64,000 nucleotides of DNA from Leptidea sinapis (Eukaryota; Arthropoda; Insecta; Lepidoptera; Pieridae): contig NC_066266.1 in assembly GCF_905404315.1 (NCBI RefSeq), forward strand, positions 3,355,501-3,419,500, in the 5' to 3' direction. Made by a program: the position numbers and the translations under genes. Numbering within the stretch: position 1 is the first letter of the stretch; each line of letters begins with the position of its first letter. This document shows positions 1 to 12,400 of this stretch, piece after piece. The notes under the pieces were generated by a model. It worked only from the letters and a program-made list of their open reading frames with translations. It made no database searches and had not been told where the DNA came from.

Positions 1-136
1 AGCTAGTGTACTCAATAACTTTTGTTTTAATTTACATTTATTTTTTTTGACTTACTCGTGTAAGACATTGACTATTTGACGTTTGAGTGTATTTGTTGCA
101 TCATTTTACATTTTACATATTATATTGTAATTGAAA

Positions 137-315
137 TAATCTGTAAATCTTGATATAAAAGAGTGGCAATGAGTTTCTTGCTACTTCTTCTAATTAGCTC
201 AACCCTTTACGAAGTAGCGGTAGATTCAATAAGATTTTTTTTTTTACATTCATAAGTGTCATTTTCGCGACCTACTTGAATAAACTGATTTTGATTTGAT
301 TGATTTGATTTGAAT
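137..315 (+). repeat. Non-LTR retrotransposon 3' end with TTTGA-type tail
   Basis: The segment ends in a TTTGATTTGATTG simple tail. It is repeated almost word for word at 45197-45369, and its tail recurs reversed at 35838-35905. Shared landmarks are CTTGCTACTTCTTCT and CCCTTTACGAAGTAGC. A dispersed segment with a variable short-repeat tail indicates a LINE or LINE-mobilised SINE 3' end. The family is not identified. Confidence 0.65.
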
Positions 316-463
316 ACGAAAACATGATGGTGCTATAAAAAAAGCTTTTTACAATAAAATAACTATACCTGGCACAGACTTAAGTATAACTTGAGTAATG
401 GGTTCATACAATTAAGTGGTGTTCTATAAAAATAATAACTGTAGTTTCGAATTACATTCCGAA

Positions 464-536
464 GCCCGGATAGCTCAGTCGGTAGAGCATTGGACTTTTA
501 ATCCAAGGGTCCAGGGTTCAAGTCCCTGTTCGGGCG
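464..536 (+). tRNA. tRNA-Lys (anticodon TTT)
   Basis: Complete 73-nt cloverleaf without intron. The acceptor stem GCCCGGA pairs with TTCGGGC, with discriminator G. The A box is TAGCTCAGTCGG. The anticodon stem TTGGA/TCCAA encloses loop CTTTTAA, with anticodon TTT at 497-499. The B box is GGTTCAAGTCC. Loop and stems are intact, unlike the tRNA-like SINE heads elsewhere in the window. A T-run follows immediately as a Pol III stop. It decodes lysine AAA codons. No CCA is encoded, as expected for a nuclear eukaryotic gene. Confidence 0.95.
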
Positions 537-540
537 ATAC

Positions 541-546
541 TATTTT
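541..546 (+). terminator. Pol III T-run terminator of tRNA-Lys
   Basis: TATTTT begins five bases after the discriminator base. A run of four T on the sense strand is the standard RNA polymerase III termination signal. Confidence 0.75.
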
Positions 547-824
547 GTAAACATATTTTGATCGATAAATGTATTTCAAATTTAAATTAAGTCTCCACTT
601 CTCTAGCTCAAAAATGTTGCATTTGCTGCATATAATAATTATAACCAAAAGTTGTTTTTGCTCAATCAGTAATTTTAAATCTTTTTTTTTTGTTTATTTC
701 GTCTTTCTTAGTGATAAACTAGCATTCATTCCGTTAATGTTGAGTTGCTTGGAGAAGGCAAGAAGGAGGTTTTACATTTTCTTTTATCGATAATATAGGA
801 AATTCTATAAAATAATTGTAAACA

Positions 825-905
825 TAGCGTTCGGGTCACCTGATGTTAAGTGATCACCGCCGCCCACATTCAAGTTCAAATTCAAATATTTTTATTCAAA
901 ACTAG
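825..905 (-). repeat. Fragments of two LINE 3' regions
   Basis: Bases 825-870 (GGGTCACCTGATGTTAAGTG onward) match the family that also occurs at 17358-17478, 24000-24297, 49200-49494 and 55428-55553. Bases 870-900 (TTCAAATATTTTTATTCAAAA) match the start of the repeat at 32375-32530. Both are short truncations. Confidence 0.5.
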
Positions 906-1240
906 CTGACCCAGCAAACGTTGTATTGCCATCATATTTAACAGCTGTAGTTAATCCACTAAGTATAGGTAGCTAGAATAAAGTTCGTTTTTTACCTCCT
1001 GAGAAACAAAGATTCTAATTAGTTATTCATTTTTAACTATTCTTTCAATTTGATTTCTGAAGTTCGGGCGCACATCTTTTTTTTTTGTTGGAATTTTGGA
1101 AAAGTGCCACAATTATCATCCTAACCATTAGAATGTCTGCCTGATTCCTGCTGTCAAATTCCAACATGACAATACACGCTACAAACCTTAATATGCCTTG
1201 GATATTTTATGGAATAAGATGACAAATAGAAATATATTTA
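901..1240 (+). repeat. Dispersed repeat beginning ACTAGCTGACCCAGCAAACG
   Basis: The opening motif and the internal stretch with TTAGTTATTCATTTTTAACTATTC recur at 37757-38144. The family shares only its first ~30 bases (CTAGCTGACCCAGCAAACGTTG) with the repeats at 20444, 34727 and 54448. This suggests related non-LTR elements with different bodies. No coding capacity is seen. Confidence 0.55.
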
Positions 1241-1427
1241 TTTGCCATACGGAGTGATAATAATATAACATATTGCAACAACACTTGGTAAACGTCATGA
1301 AGCTAAAAGGGGCTTTGATATGGGGAGAAGAACTGATAAGAAATTCCCAGCCCACCCTTTAAATCACATAACTGCTTAGCCTATTTACAATAATGGTTAA
1401 AACGTGGTATTATGTAGAAATAATTTC

Positions 1428-2080
1428 GAGGTCAAAAATATTGTAATTGATAGAGCTTTAGTCCACGATTATAATGCTACCACTCTTATTACAAGGTAAT
1501 GCACTGTTCCTGAGAAAAAAGAATAAGGTAATGCACCGTTCCTGAGAAAAAAACACAAGGTAATGCACCGTTCCTGAAAAAAGCATTATAGCCTAACCTC
1601 AAATTATGACATTTTTAAGGATCGGGACATGTTTATGAGGAAAAAAAGAAAGAAAGGGAAACGCTTACAATTAGACACAGAACACAGGAACATTCACTCA
1701 ACTGCGATAAACAATATAGAAAAACGGAATAAGCAATATAGGAAATAAAAGAAAAATTGTTATTTTTTTTACTGACTTTACAACTCTGGGTTCTAGCCCT
1801 TTTTAGTCTAAAATTATTATTGATGAAGCCGTCAAGACTGTCCCAGTCTATTTTTTACGTTTAATTTTACTGTTTTTCATTTATAATTCTTATTAGCAAT
1901 TAACTGTTATTAGCAAGTTTTTAACTTCCCGCCGCCATGCCAGCGCTCATGTTTTGTTGTTTTATTTACGTGATTTATCCGTTTTAGGTTAGAATTTTTT
2001 CGTTATTTTCTTGAAAACGGTGTATTACCTTGTAATAAGAGTGGACTAAAGCTCTATCAACTACAATATTTTTTACCTCC
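1428..2080. mobile_element. ~650-bp element with ~40-bp terminal inverted repeats
   Basis: The left end (1428-1466, starting GAGGTCAAAAATATTG and ending AGCTTTAGTCCAC) is the reverse complement of the right end (2041-2080) with few mismatches. A second matched block follows further in (1481-1505 against 2020-2043), offset by a short insertion on the left. Three 32-bp tandem units, AAGGTAATGCAC followed by CGTTCCTGAGAAA, start at 1493, 1525 and 1557. A left-end copy recurs at 3270-3400. There is no open transposase, so this is a non-autonomous DNA transposon. Confidence 0.6.
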
Positions 2081-2307
2081 TAATTCGTGGTATGGGATAC
2101 TAAGTCCAACCCAAAATAATAATTATACAATTTTATGTGGCCTGCGCAGAACCAGACAAAAACTATGCATTATTATCCTCTATATAATCTACTATACTAA
2201 AGTAAGCCTTATTTGTTAGAGAAGCATTAATATAATTATTCTTTGAATTTGTGCTCAATTATTCTTTGAAATTGTAAGTATACTGCCTGGTATTTTATTG
2301 TAAAATT

Positions 2308-2473
2308 GAAGCCGTAGCTAGTGAAATTACAGGGCAAATGAGACTTAACATCATTAACAACAGCTCAGAATTTTTATTTTTCAAGAATCCTGAGCGGCAC
2401 TGCGTTGTAATGGGCAGGGCGTATCAACTACCATCAGCTAAACGTCTTGTCGTCTCGTATTTTCATAAAAAAA
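2308..2473 (+). repeat. SINE-like family A, copy 1 (5' truncated)
   Basis: The 3' part of the 310-bp family. It runs from GCCGTAGCTAGTGAAATTAC through CCTGAGCGGCACTGC to CGTCTCGTATTTTCATAAAAAAA. The A-rich end marks the 3' terminus. The left arm of the internal hairpin is damaged. Confidence 0.8.
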
Positions 2474-2866
2474 CCTTTCTAGATCACGTTACAGTTTTCT
2501 TGCCACGCATTTTAATCCTTTATGTTTTGTTAGTGTTTTATTTAACTATCTAAATGTTTTAATTATCTATGGTATAAGTAATGGAAATATTGAATTGACA
2601 TCGTTCATTGTCACGTAAACAAATTATCAAGTATAATAAATCTAACGTCTTGAAGTGATCTGGACGTCAGTAGATCAAAAAAGCCTAGCGAAACTCTCTA
2701 AGAAAAAAGCGATTCACTCAATTGTATGCAACGTGCAGTCATTGATAGATTGACAGATGACGGCTATAATCTTGTAAAAACGGAGATTACCGAAATCCAC
2801 TACGTTTTAAGCAACTGTTCGCATTCAAACTGAGCCAGATTATACTTCGTCGCCAATAGCCATACT
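2474..2866 (+). repeat. Repeat M, partner of inverted copy at 44043-44400
   Basis: About 390 bp are shared with the reverse complement of 44043-44400. Landmarks are TTGCCACGCATT, GATCTGGACGTCAGTAGATC, AAGCGATTCACTCAATTG and TATACTTCGTCGCC. In both places family A lies directly upstream in the same orientation. No protein is recognised. Confidence 0.65.
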
Positions 2867-3102
2867 GTAATTACTACTATTTCAAACTTATGTCAAATGA
2901 CTGCACGTTTCATACTAAACTAAATTTCAATTTTTACTTAGGCAGTCCCGTCACTTATTACGTAGTATTTACATCCTCTTTGGGTTCATTTTTCGACTTA
3001 TGTCAGTAAGGTTTGAGTATTTTTCATGCGTTACTATGCATAGAATGTATTTGTAAAATTATTAAAACTTCTACATATACTTTCAGATAAGTAATGCACA
3101 AA

Positions 3103-6100
3103 ATGTGGTTTCTGTCTAGAAGACTTCATTTTGCGCTTTATATAGTCTTGGTGGTCTCAATATTGTATTACTTTAGATATAGCAGATTATATAGCGGCCT
3201 TGGAGAAGATATTACCAGGAGGTGAGTGGTGAAAGACACTATGTAACTTTTAAATACTTGCTTAAAAAAAAGCCCACGATCATAATGCTACCATTCTTAT
3301 TACAAGGTAATGCACCGTTCCAGAGAAAAAGCATTATAAGCTAACCTCAAATTATGATATTTATAAGGGTTGGGACATTTTTATGGGGGAGGAAAGAAAG
3401 GAAAACATCTAGATTTCGTTTCTGGCATTCGCCGGCCCGTTACTCTCGGCTTGAGACTTATGTGTACCTCATAACAAATTGTTTAGATTTGCAAGAATTT
3501 GAAGTCAATTTTCTAATATGTTCAGTGGAAGTAGTGGAGCGCTCTCACGGAACGTGAGAGGTCGCGGGTTTGAGACACGCATCGTTCATTAATCCCAAAA
3601 GTGAAAGTTATCACCTTAAAAAAATAACACATTGTTTATAAATTTGAATAGTTGAATAGGCCCAATCCCCACACTCCTGTACCGCACAGGCGAAGACTTA
3701 TGCGGTTTGCATGCAATTCATGTATTTATAGCTTTGACCTTATGGTTATGGCTTGTAAAGTGGTTTTGGTATAGTTCTGTGCAGCCCTGTTTCACTGCGA
3801 CCAATGTAATCTATTGTGATAGCCACTGTTAACTGGACGTAATTCATGAAAAACGTTCCAAGCCACAAACATCACATTTTTAGGAATTCGTGTTTGAAGT
3901 CTCCTCAATTGTATTCCTACATATGGGTATACATATGGGTTGGGCTACTAAGTCATGATGTCATTTAAAGAGTGACAGTAGTGCTGCCTTTTTTTGTCAG
4001 TCCGTTAATATGAATCACGTGACCAGTTTTGTGTTCTTAACTCAATTTCAACATTATTGTGGTTTGGAACGCTTTTCTGGAATTACGTCCAATTGCTTTT
4101 ACCTTACAAGTACCAAAGAATAAATAGCCTTAATAAAATTATTATTATTACTACATTTTATCATCATACCATCGTATATGGTACCGGTATGTGACCATGT
4201 TCGATAGTTCGGTCGGACCAAATCAGACCATATGCTAAGGCTATAAGGGTAATTAAAGTTTCAAGGGACAACCAGTGTTAGTTTTGAAGGGCATAAAAAG
4301 GCATAAAAGGCATTTATTTTCTCAAAATTGATTCCTTTAGAATTCTTTTTGATGTCATTTCTAATAACTACTAGATACTACTACCGCTTCGGAAACAAAT
4401 GGCGCTCTGAGAGAGAAGAAGCGGCGCAAGAAACTCTCCCAGCATTCTTTTTTGCGTTCTTTTCAATAAAAATATACAATATTGTACAGTCATTTCTATC
4501 GCTATAAAATAATTACAATCTAGTCCCAGGCTGTCCGATCATTTAGATATTCAGCAGTGGAGTAATAGGATTTACGACAGAGCCATTTTTTTATAAAACA
4601 TTTAAATTTATTTATAGATAATGCCTGAACAGTGGCTGGGACATTATTTTAGAAGTGTATACATTTATCTTTACAGCTATTATGTATCTTATGAAGCCTA
4701 CTAGAATTAGTTACAAGCAATCCCTTATTTCTAGTGTTATAATAATGAAAATCACTTTAAGAATTTTAACTTGATGACTCCTAGCAACAAGGGACAATTA
4801 AGTAATTAAAAGCGTTCTTTTTTCCGAGACCCTGAAACCCAAAAATATATTCTTCTGATTTATTGTATTTTGTTTTCAGAAAGCGTGTGATTGAGTAAGT
4901 ATTCAACATTCATATTTTACCAGTAGGAGGCTCCTTTGCACAGGATGTCGGCTAGATTATGGGTACCACAACGGCGCCTGTTTCTGCCGTGAAGCAGTCA
5001 TGTGTATACATTACTGTGTTTCGGTCTGAAGGGCGCCGTAGCTAGTGATATTACTGGGCGAACGAGACTTCTTATGTTTCAAGGAGACGAGCGCAATTGT
5101 AATGCCGCTCAGAATTTTTGGGTTTTTCAAGAATTCTGAGCGGCACTGCATTGAAATGGGTAAAGCGTATCAATTACCATCAGCTGAACGTCCCGCTCAA
5201 CTCGTTCCATATTGTCATAAAAAAAATTCAGTGGCAGTAGAATTAACAGTTATAGGCAGTGTTAATGTGTTAATTAGAGATAGTATTATCATTTACCAAG
5301 CGTATTTCAACTAGCTGTGTAATAAATACCGTATTAGCACAAATATTCACGACAACGCTCCTGTGATTCTTCTGGTGTGACAAGAGATTGTGGGCGGCGG
5401 TGATCACTTAACAACAGGTGACCCGTACGCTCGTTTGTCCTCCTATTCCATAAAAAAAACATAGATATTCTATGGAATAAGTACAAAAGAGATTTTTAAA
5501 GATTTTTATAAATAATTATGCCACCTACCAAATATTGACAAACAAGCCAACATCCATAGTTCGGCGTCGTTTTGTCGCGCGCGCAGTGTCTATTTTAGCG
5601 CATTTATTTTACGTGCGTTAATAGATTGCTTATAGTTAGGATGATATGAGAGAATATATAAGAAAACGATTGAAACACGCTATAAGACCATGCAAAATAA
5701 ACTATCTTAAACAAAATGAGAGTCAGAACTTGGTCAGGGCGTAGTGTGCCAAACGACACGGCAATTTTTTTTTTTGAGTTGTAGCTATTTGATAGGTGCG
5801 AGGGAGATAGTAAATCGTCCGTTATGAAAGATGTATTCAATCTCTCTTTCTGTCACTTTCAATAATACAGTGTTCGTAACTTGTAACTGTAAACGTGGAA
5901 TAAATAATGAAGATCAAATAGTATGAACAGATATTTGAACACATTCAAGCAATTTAAAAGTATTTTTAAGTAACACTGTTTTAACTAATATTAATATATA
6001 TTAATAACATAACCAAGAATATAAAAAAACAAAAGAGACACAGTCGAAGTTCTTTATCTGCAAGAAACATTTATAGCTAAAGATTTTACATATTTAAGTC

Positions 6101-9100
6101 TAGGCACATGTTCGTCTTTACCAACATGCAAATATTTTGGTATATAGTTAATTTTTTTAAAGTAATCGTCATTTATACGTCTATATAGACTGGGACAGCT
6201 GTGAAAACGTTGAAAAAAGTTGAGGTTGACAGTAAACCTCTATTTTCAGCTTTGCACGCACACTAACACAAAGTGTCATACAAATGGCGAGTGTAAGATA
6301 TAAATTGTCACGCACACTAAAGTTATAAACTTGGCCTGTTTTCATCGGTTGTCTAGCAGTAAGAGGCTATATCTAGAGAGCGGTTCCCAACCTTTTCTTG
6401 GCCATGGACCACTTCGATTTTTCTATTGTTAGCAGGGACCACGATGTACAAGAAAAATAAACTGAATCAATCCGAAATTAAACTTTGATCAAAAAAACTT
6501 GCATTGCATTTGCATTGTATTCTTAAGGAATCCGGAAGAGTCTTCGAAGCTAACGCCTGACGGTGGATGATACATAGCGTTGTTGATGCCTTAGAATTCT
6601 TCTGTTGCCTGTTGTCACCAGAGCGTGTCCCAACATTGCTGACCAGAGCGCCATCCGTACAGAAACCAACGAGTTTCTCCCAGCTAAAGTAATGTTTCTG
6701 AAAATATTCCGATATTGTGTTCATAACGTCGATACGTTTTGAAGTTGTTTCCAGTTCTCGTGAAATCAATAATTCTTCACAATGTGCAGCGTGCACGTAT
6801 TGAAATTGGCTCGCGGTCCGCGGACTATATCCTGACTCCTGCGGACCACTGGAACATCGAGATCTTATCTAAGCGCATAGTATGACAGTTTTTTGGGTAC
6901 AAAGTGGTTCTAACACAGACATGATATAATCTTTAAAAATATTGATACAAGGCTAATAACTAAGAAGAAAACAGACAAAAACGAAAGAATCTCTTAAGAA
7001 ATCTTAAGGAGTAGAAAAATTTTCCCTCGTTATTTTAGTTCATCTTCAATCCATGTTGATACGAAGAATTTTTCTGCTACAATTTCTAGGTCTTTGGAAA
7101 AAAGGTTAGAGGAGATATTGAAAGATGACAAGGGTAGAGGCTGTGAGATACCAAAACTGGACCCATTCTCCAGAGAGGTGACCCAGTTTGACGTGGATAT
7201 GCCCAAAGTTGTGTGTCATGGAGAAGATTGGGTGAAATGCAATGTGAGTATCTCAATACAAGTATTTTTTAATACTAGCGCTCCCGATAGACGTTGTCGT
7301 ATCTTTAGGGTTTCGTTCGCCCGTCTGTCTGCGCCGTCTGTAAGGTTATTTTATATATATGTCATATATATTATTTAACGGCCGTTCCTAATATTCAGTC
7401 TATCTCTTACTTGAGATAAAAATCGTAAGTATCGTTGACTTTTCTGTTCCAATAAACTTATCGACGGTAACTCACCTTATCCGTACACGCTGTCTGTCAG
7501 TGGGACGACGCTTAGCTTACCAACGATAGAAGTTTGTATGGAAAATGCAATTCACGCGTCCCAATATAAGGCGATAAGAATGACTTATCGGGTATATTGG
7601 GACAGCTTCAGATTATTGACAGCTAATTATTGACAGTAGAAGGTAGTAATTTATCTCTATCTGTAGATAGTATATTGGCAACGGCCGTTAATAGTTAACA
7701 TTAAGATTTTAACCTTTTGTACGTCTTGTCTTTATTACTAACTTGCTGTAACTGCCTATAAATATAGGTAATTATATGTATCCTTAGCACCTTGTTTATT
7801 AATGTGTCACTTGTAATTCTATCGATGGTTTATAAGTAAATAAAAATAAAAAAGACATAGAAAATAAAAATATTTCTTTTACAAAAGTATTATAAATTAT
7901 TCCGTGCATACATAAGTACACACTTACTTTTTTTTATGAAAACTGCCATATATATATTGATGATTATGGTATTTGAAACCTCACATATGGAGCTTACCTC
8001 CAACCATCGACTTTTCACAGAAGAGACTTCTAATACATCTCATCTCGTTTTGAATTGAACAAGTATAAACAATTTGTTATTTTAAAGTGATATTCTCTAG
8101 TTCTGTCATTTATCTTACTTTTTGCTTACAAATTAAATTTGTAAGCAAAATTTATGAACGATACGGGACTCGAACCCACGACCTCTCACGTTTCGTCCGT
8201 TCTTTCAAACTGAGCGACTGGTTGTGATAAACTGAGGGTTGAACAAGATATACTAAGATTTACGATCTATGTGTACTCGAACGGTTGGAAAGAGCGCTCG
8301 GATAAATTTTGGTTACAAAATTTAATTTGTTGAATAAGTATAACAGAAAAATTGAATTTTTATAATTTCAGCTTTCGGAATGCAAAGTGATTTCGAAAAT
8401 TTTGCAAAAGATGAGAAGAGTTATATGTACGTACCGTGACATCTTGTACCAGAATGACAACAAATACACCATTAGTCATCCGGTCGAGGTATACGGTACT
8501 AACACCTACGTTCTCTCCAAGAGTGATTTTGTTAAGATATCTTGTATTGGAACTCCGGAGAATAGGTGAATATATATATTTGAAAGCTTGTAATCAAATA
8601 ATTTGTTGTATATACAATATTATTTGCCTTTTTTTACGAAAATAAGGGACGAGACGAGCAGGGCGTTCAGCTGGTGGTAATTGATACGCCCTACAAATTA
8701 CATTGCAGTGCCGCTCAGGATTATTGAAAAACCCAAAAATTCTGAGAGGCACAAATTGCGCTCGTCACCTTTAGACATACTAGACGCCCTTCAGACCGAA
8801 ACACAGGAATGCTTACACATTACTGCTTCACGGCAGAAATAGGCGCCGTGTGGTACCCATAATCTAACCGGCTTCCGGTATTAGTATATTATATTAGTTA
8901 TTAGTATGTTTTAAGTCGAATTTTGAATTACAGCCACCATGCGGACGCGTTACAAGAACCCCTTAGTGTGCCTGTACGGGGCAGATATATTATGATTTTA
9001 AATGTAATATCACATCTAACGGCTTTTATGTATTGTTTGAATAATGTTAAATATTAAACAAAAGTATTCTCCGAATAATTTCATATATATGAATATCTAA

Positions 9101-9419
9101 TTTTTATTATAAATCATAGTATAATTTATTTTAAAAGCCATGTATAACGCGGGCAAGATGATCAGACAAAACGCATTAGGTATATTTTTATTAAACTTCT
9201 ACATTCTAATAGATAATACAATTGCCGATCTTTTAGTATACGGATTTTATTAGTATTTTGTTTGATAAAACAAGAGGAATTATTATTACAATCATCACAG
9301 TGCGCAGTAATCAGGGGCTCTTGATGGCGACAGGCGGAAAAGTGTTAACCACTGTCAAGAGTAGACGCTAAACGCTTTGCGCAAATATAATCATATTTAA
9401 TTCGCCTATATATCTAGTC

Positions 9420-9451
<32 letters not shown>

Positions 9452-12400
9452 CTAGCTGATCGGACAGATGTTGTTCTGTAGATAATAAACGAAATACTGT
9501 TTTATAGGAATTTGACAATAATATTTCAAAACATCAAGAATTATTTCGTAAAATATGCTACCTGTTATAATGAAATTGTTTCACAGCCAAACTGTCAAAC
9601 CGTGCGTCACTAAATTCTCTCATAGAAAAATGTCCATACAAAAAAAAAAAATTAAAGATAAAAATAATTATGGGTCCCAAATCGTAATAAAAACTATCCT
9701 ATCTCTCAAGTTGGACCAAACTGCACTCCATGAATTAATTATCTCCATTAAAATCTATTCATTAGTTTAGGAGTCCATCGCGGACAAACAACGTGTCACG
9801 TAATTTATATATAATATTAAGATAATGAAAATGGTCTTTGTTTGAGACTCAATCACGCCTATCGCCATGAAACTACCACCATTTTATGCGAAATTTATCC
9901 TAGATTTTTTAAGATTAATAAAATTTAATTTATTTCCTTTTTAAATTCATCCAGTGAAGCGGGCGGGAACGGCTTGTATAGTATATAACCCAAATCACTA
10001 AAAACCGCCTTAAAATGGCAAAAATACTACCCGTACAGACAATGCCTGGTTTTGGGCAAGAATTTGAATAAAAGTGTTTCAATATTATGAAGAGACATTA
10101 TAATTTTATTTCAGTAGACCCTACTTTATAGATTTATTCCCACACGATGGAGAGGCTATGGTGCGGGTCACCGCAAGACAGTCTTCCCGAAGACCCCACG
10201 ACCGGGCAGAGAGAAGACATACAACATTCTAATGGTGTGTTTTGATTCCACGTCCAGGAATGGCTTTATACGGAGGATGCCGAAGAGCTTCAAAGTTCTC
10301 ACTGAGGAGTTGGGAGCTACTGTATTGCATGGGTAAGATGCTCATGGGACCATTTTTTACTCCATATGAAACCATTTAGGCCCCGGAATACGTCGGATGA
10401 GGGCAGCGCACTACCAATCGTCGTGGGAATCTTTGGGGGAGACCTTTCTCCAGCAGCATATGATATAGAAAACATTTTTTCATGAAAACATCATGCCTGT
10501 AATAGATCAGGCCACAAATAAGTAATAAACAACATTATATCTATATAATAATCTACTTTACAGTTGATAGCCTGCTCAACCCCAATATTTGCATATTAGG
10601 AAATTTAGTTGAGATGTCGCTCTTGCTAATCTAAACAATTTGTTATGTTTTAAAGTGATAACCCTCACTTCTGGGATTAATACATAAATAAAATTTGACA
10701 ACAAAAAGTAGATTCTGTAGATGAAGCCACACCCTGAGAGTTGACCAAAGCCTACAAGATTTTATGACGATACGTCACTCGAACGGTTGGCTCAGTTGGA
10801 AAGAGCGTTCGCATGGAACGCGAGAGGTCGTGGGTTCGAGTCCCGCATCATTCATAAAATTTTGTTTTCAATTTTTATTTGTGTATTGATCCCAGAAGTG
10901 AGGATTATCACTTTAAAGACATAACAAATTGTTTATATTAGAGAGAAATAGCATAAGTTTGATCCTGCATTCAAATAGGACATATTCGAATTCCTTACAG
11001 TACTTATTAATGTATTAAAATTAGACATGAGACGAATTTAAGTAGTCGTCATAATAACTTAAGGCGTCGGTTATATTTCAGGTACAACATAGTAGGTGAT
11101 GCAACGACGGCTGCTCTGCTTCCTATACTAACTGGCAAGACTGAACTGGAGTTGCCAGATGTTAGGAAGGTTGCCAAAACTTACGTTAAATTAGAAAACT
11201 TGCCGTTTATATTTTACAAATTGGCGGAAGATGGGTGAGTGCTACCAAATTAAATTCATGGAGCATTTGTTTGGCATTTTCTGCGCTTCAAAATAATCCG
11301 TTTTGTCATTAAATAGGTTATATAATATATTTTTGGACAGACTTAAGTTTGTATGAATATGAATCTTAGGAGCACCGCCATCTAGTGATACTTTCAGAAA
11401 AACAAATTGAAAAATTCTCATAATCGTAATTTATTAAACTATAACACTATTAAGTTGCTTTGTGGCATTTATTTTCAAAATTATAATTCGGGTTGGGCCT
11501 TATATACGAAGATTATGTATCATGCCTTAATTAGATCAGACATAAGACAATATTGATTGCAATATCATAGTACCCTCATTTTTCAGTTACCGAACGGCAT
11601 ATTACGAAGATATGCCGTGGGTAGGCACGTTCCAATACCGCTTCAGAGGGTTCAAGACGCAGCCATCCGACCATTACTTGAGGCCCTTACTCATGGAGGA
11701 TTCAAAGAGGGGCACAAAATGGTGGCTGAATCCCAGTCAACGGTATTGTGTGGGGGACACTCCTGTATACAAGCTTATGTATAACCTTACTGAGAATGTT
11801 AGTATTCATTATCATCATTTCAGCCGGAAGACGTCCACCGCTGGACAAAGGCCTCCCCCAAAGATCGTGATGACGATCGGTCCTGCGCTGTCCTATTCCA
11901 ACTTATTCCTATCTTGACTAGATCGTTAGTCCATCTTGTTGAGGGCCTACCAATACGTCTTCCGGAACGTGGTCACATTCGAGTACTTTACTGTCTCTTC
12001 ACGTAAATTCTTCTCTCTTTCTTGTCGTATTAGTTCTCATGTAAATTTTATTGTTTCTTACCACAACATTTTGCCCCAAAATAGCCTGTATAAAGAGCGT
12101 TGAGCTACGCTTTTAAATGAACGTACGAGTAGAGTTACTTAATCGTAATCATAAAAACATAGATAATTCACTTGAATAAATCAATTTTCCATAATATCAT
12201 TTCGGATCAATCTGTTGTAGTCTAGTAGCTGCCCAGTAGCGTTGGTGTGCTAAAAGGAATGCAATGAATTCTACCACAAAATAATATCAAGTCGTCAGCG
12301 AAGCCTGGTTTAGGTGTTCTCCATTTATTCTCATGCCATATTCCTCCCAATTCATCTTACGAAATATCATTTCTACGATACTACGAGGCTACGATAAAAG

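Noticed and set aside
8934..8996. Apparent exon: acceptor, GCCACCATG, 18 codons
   Set aside because: Reaches TGA quickly, and the DUF229 exons on either side join in phase without it.
10775..10850. tRNA-like sequence considered as a tRNA gene (also 35265, 35376, 39845, 48967, 29912)
   Set aside because: Stems do not close into full cloverleaves, and the sequence is dispersed with SINE tails. Only 464-536 folds properly.
11557..11784. Alternative frame over DUF229 exon 11587-11797
   Set aside because: The other frame continues the family (DMPWVGTFQYRFRGF, RYCVGDTPVYK) and joins both neighbouring exons in phase.
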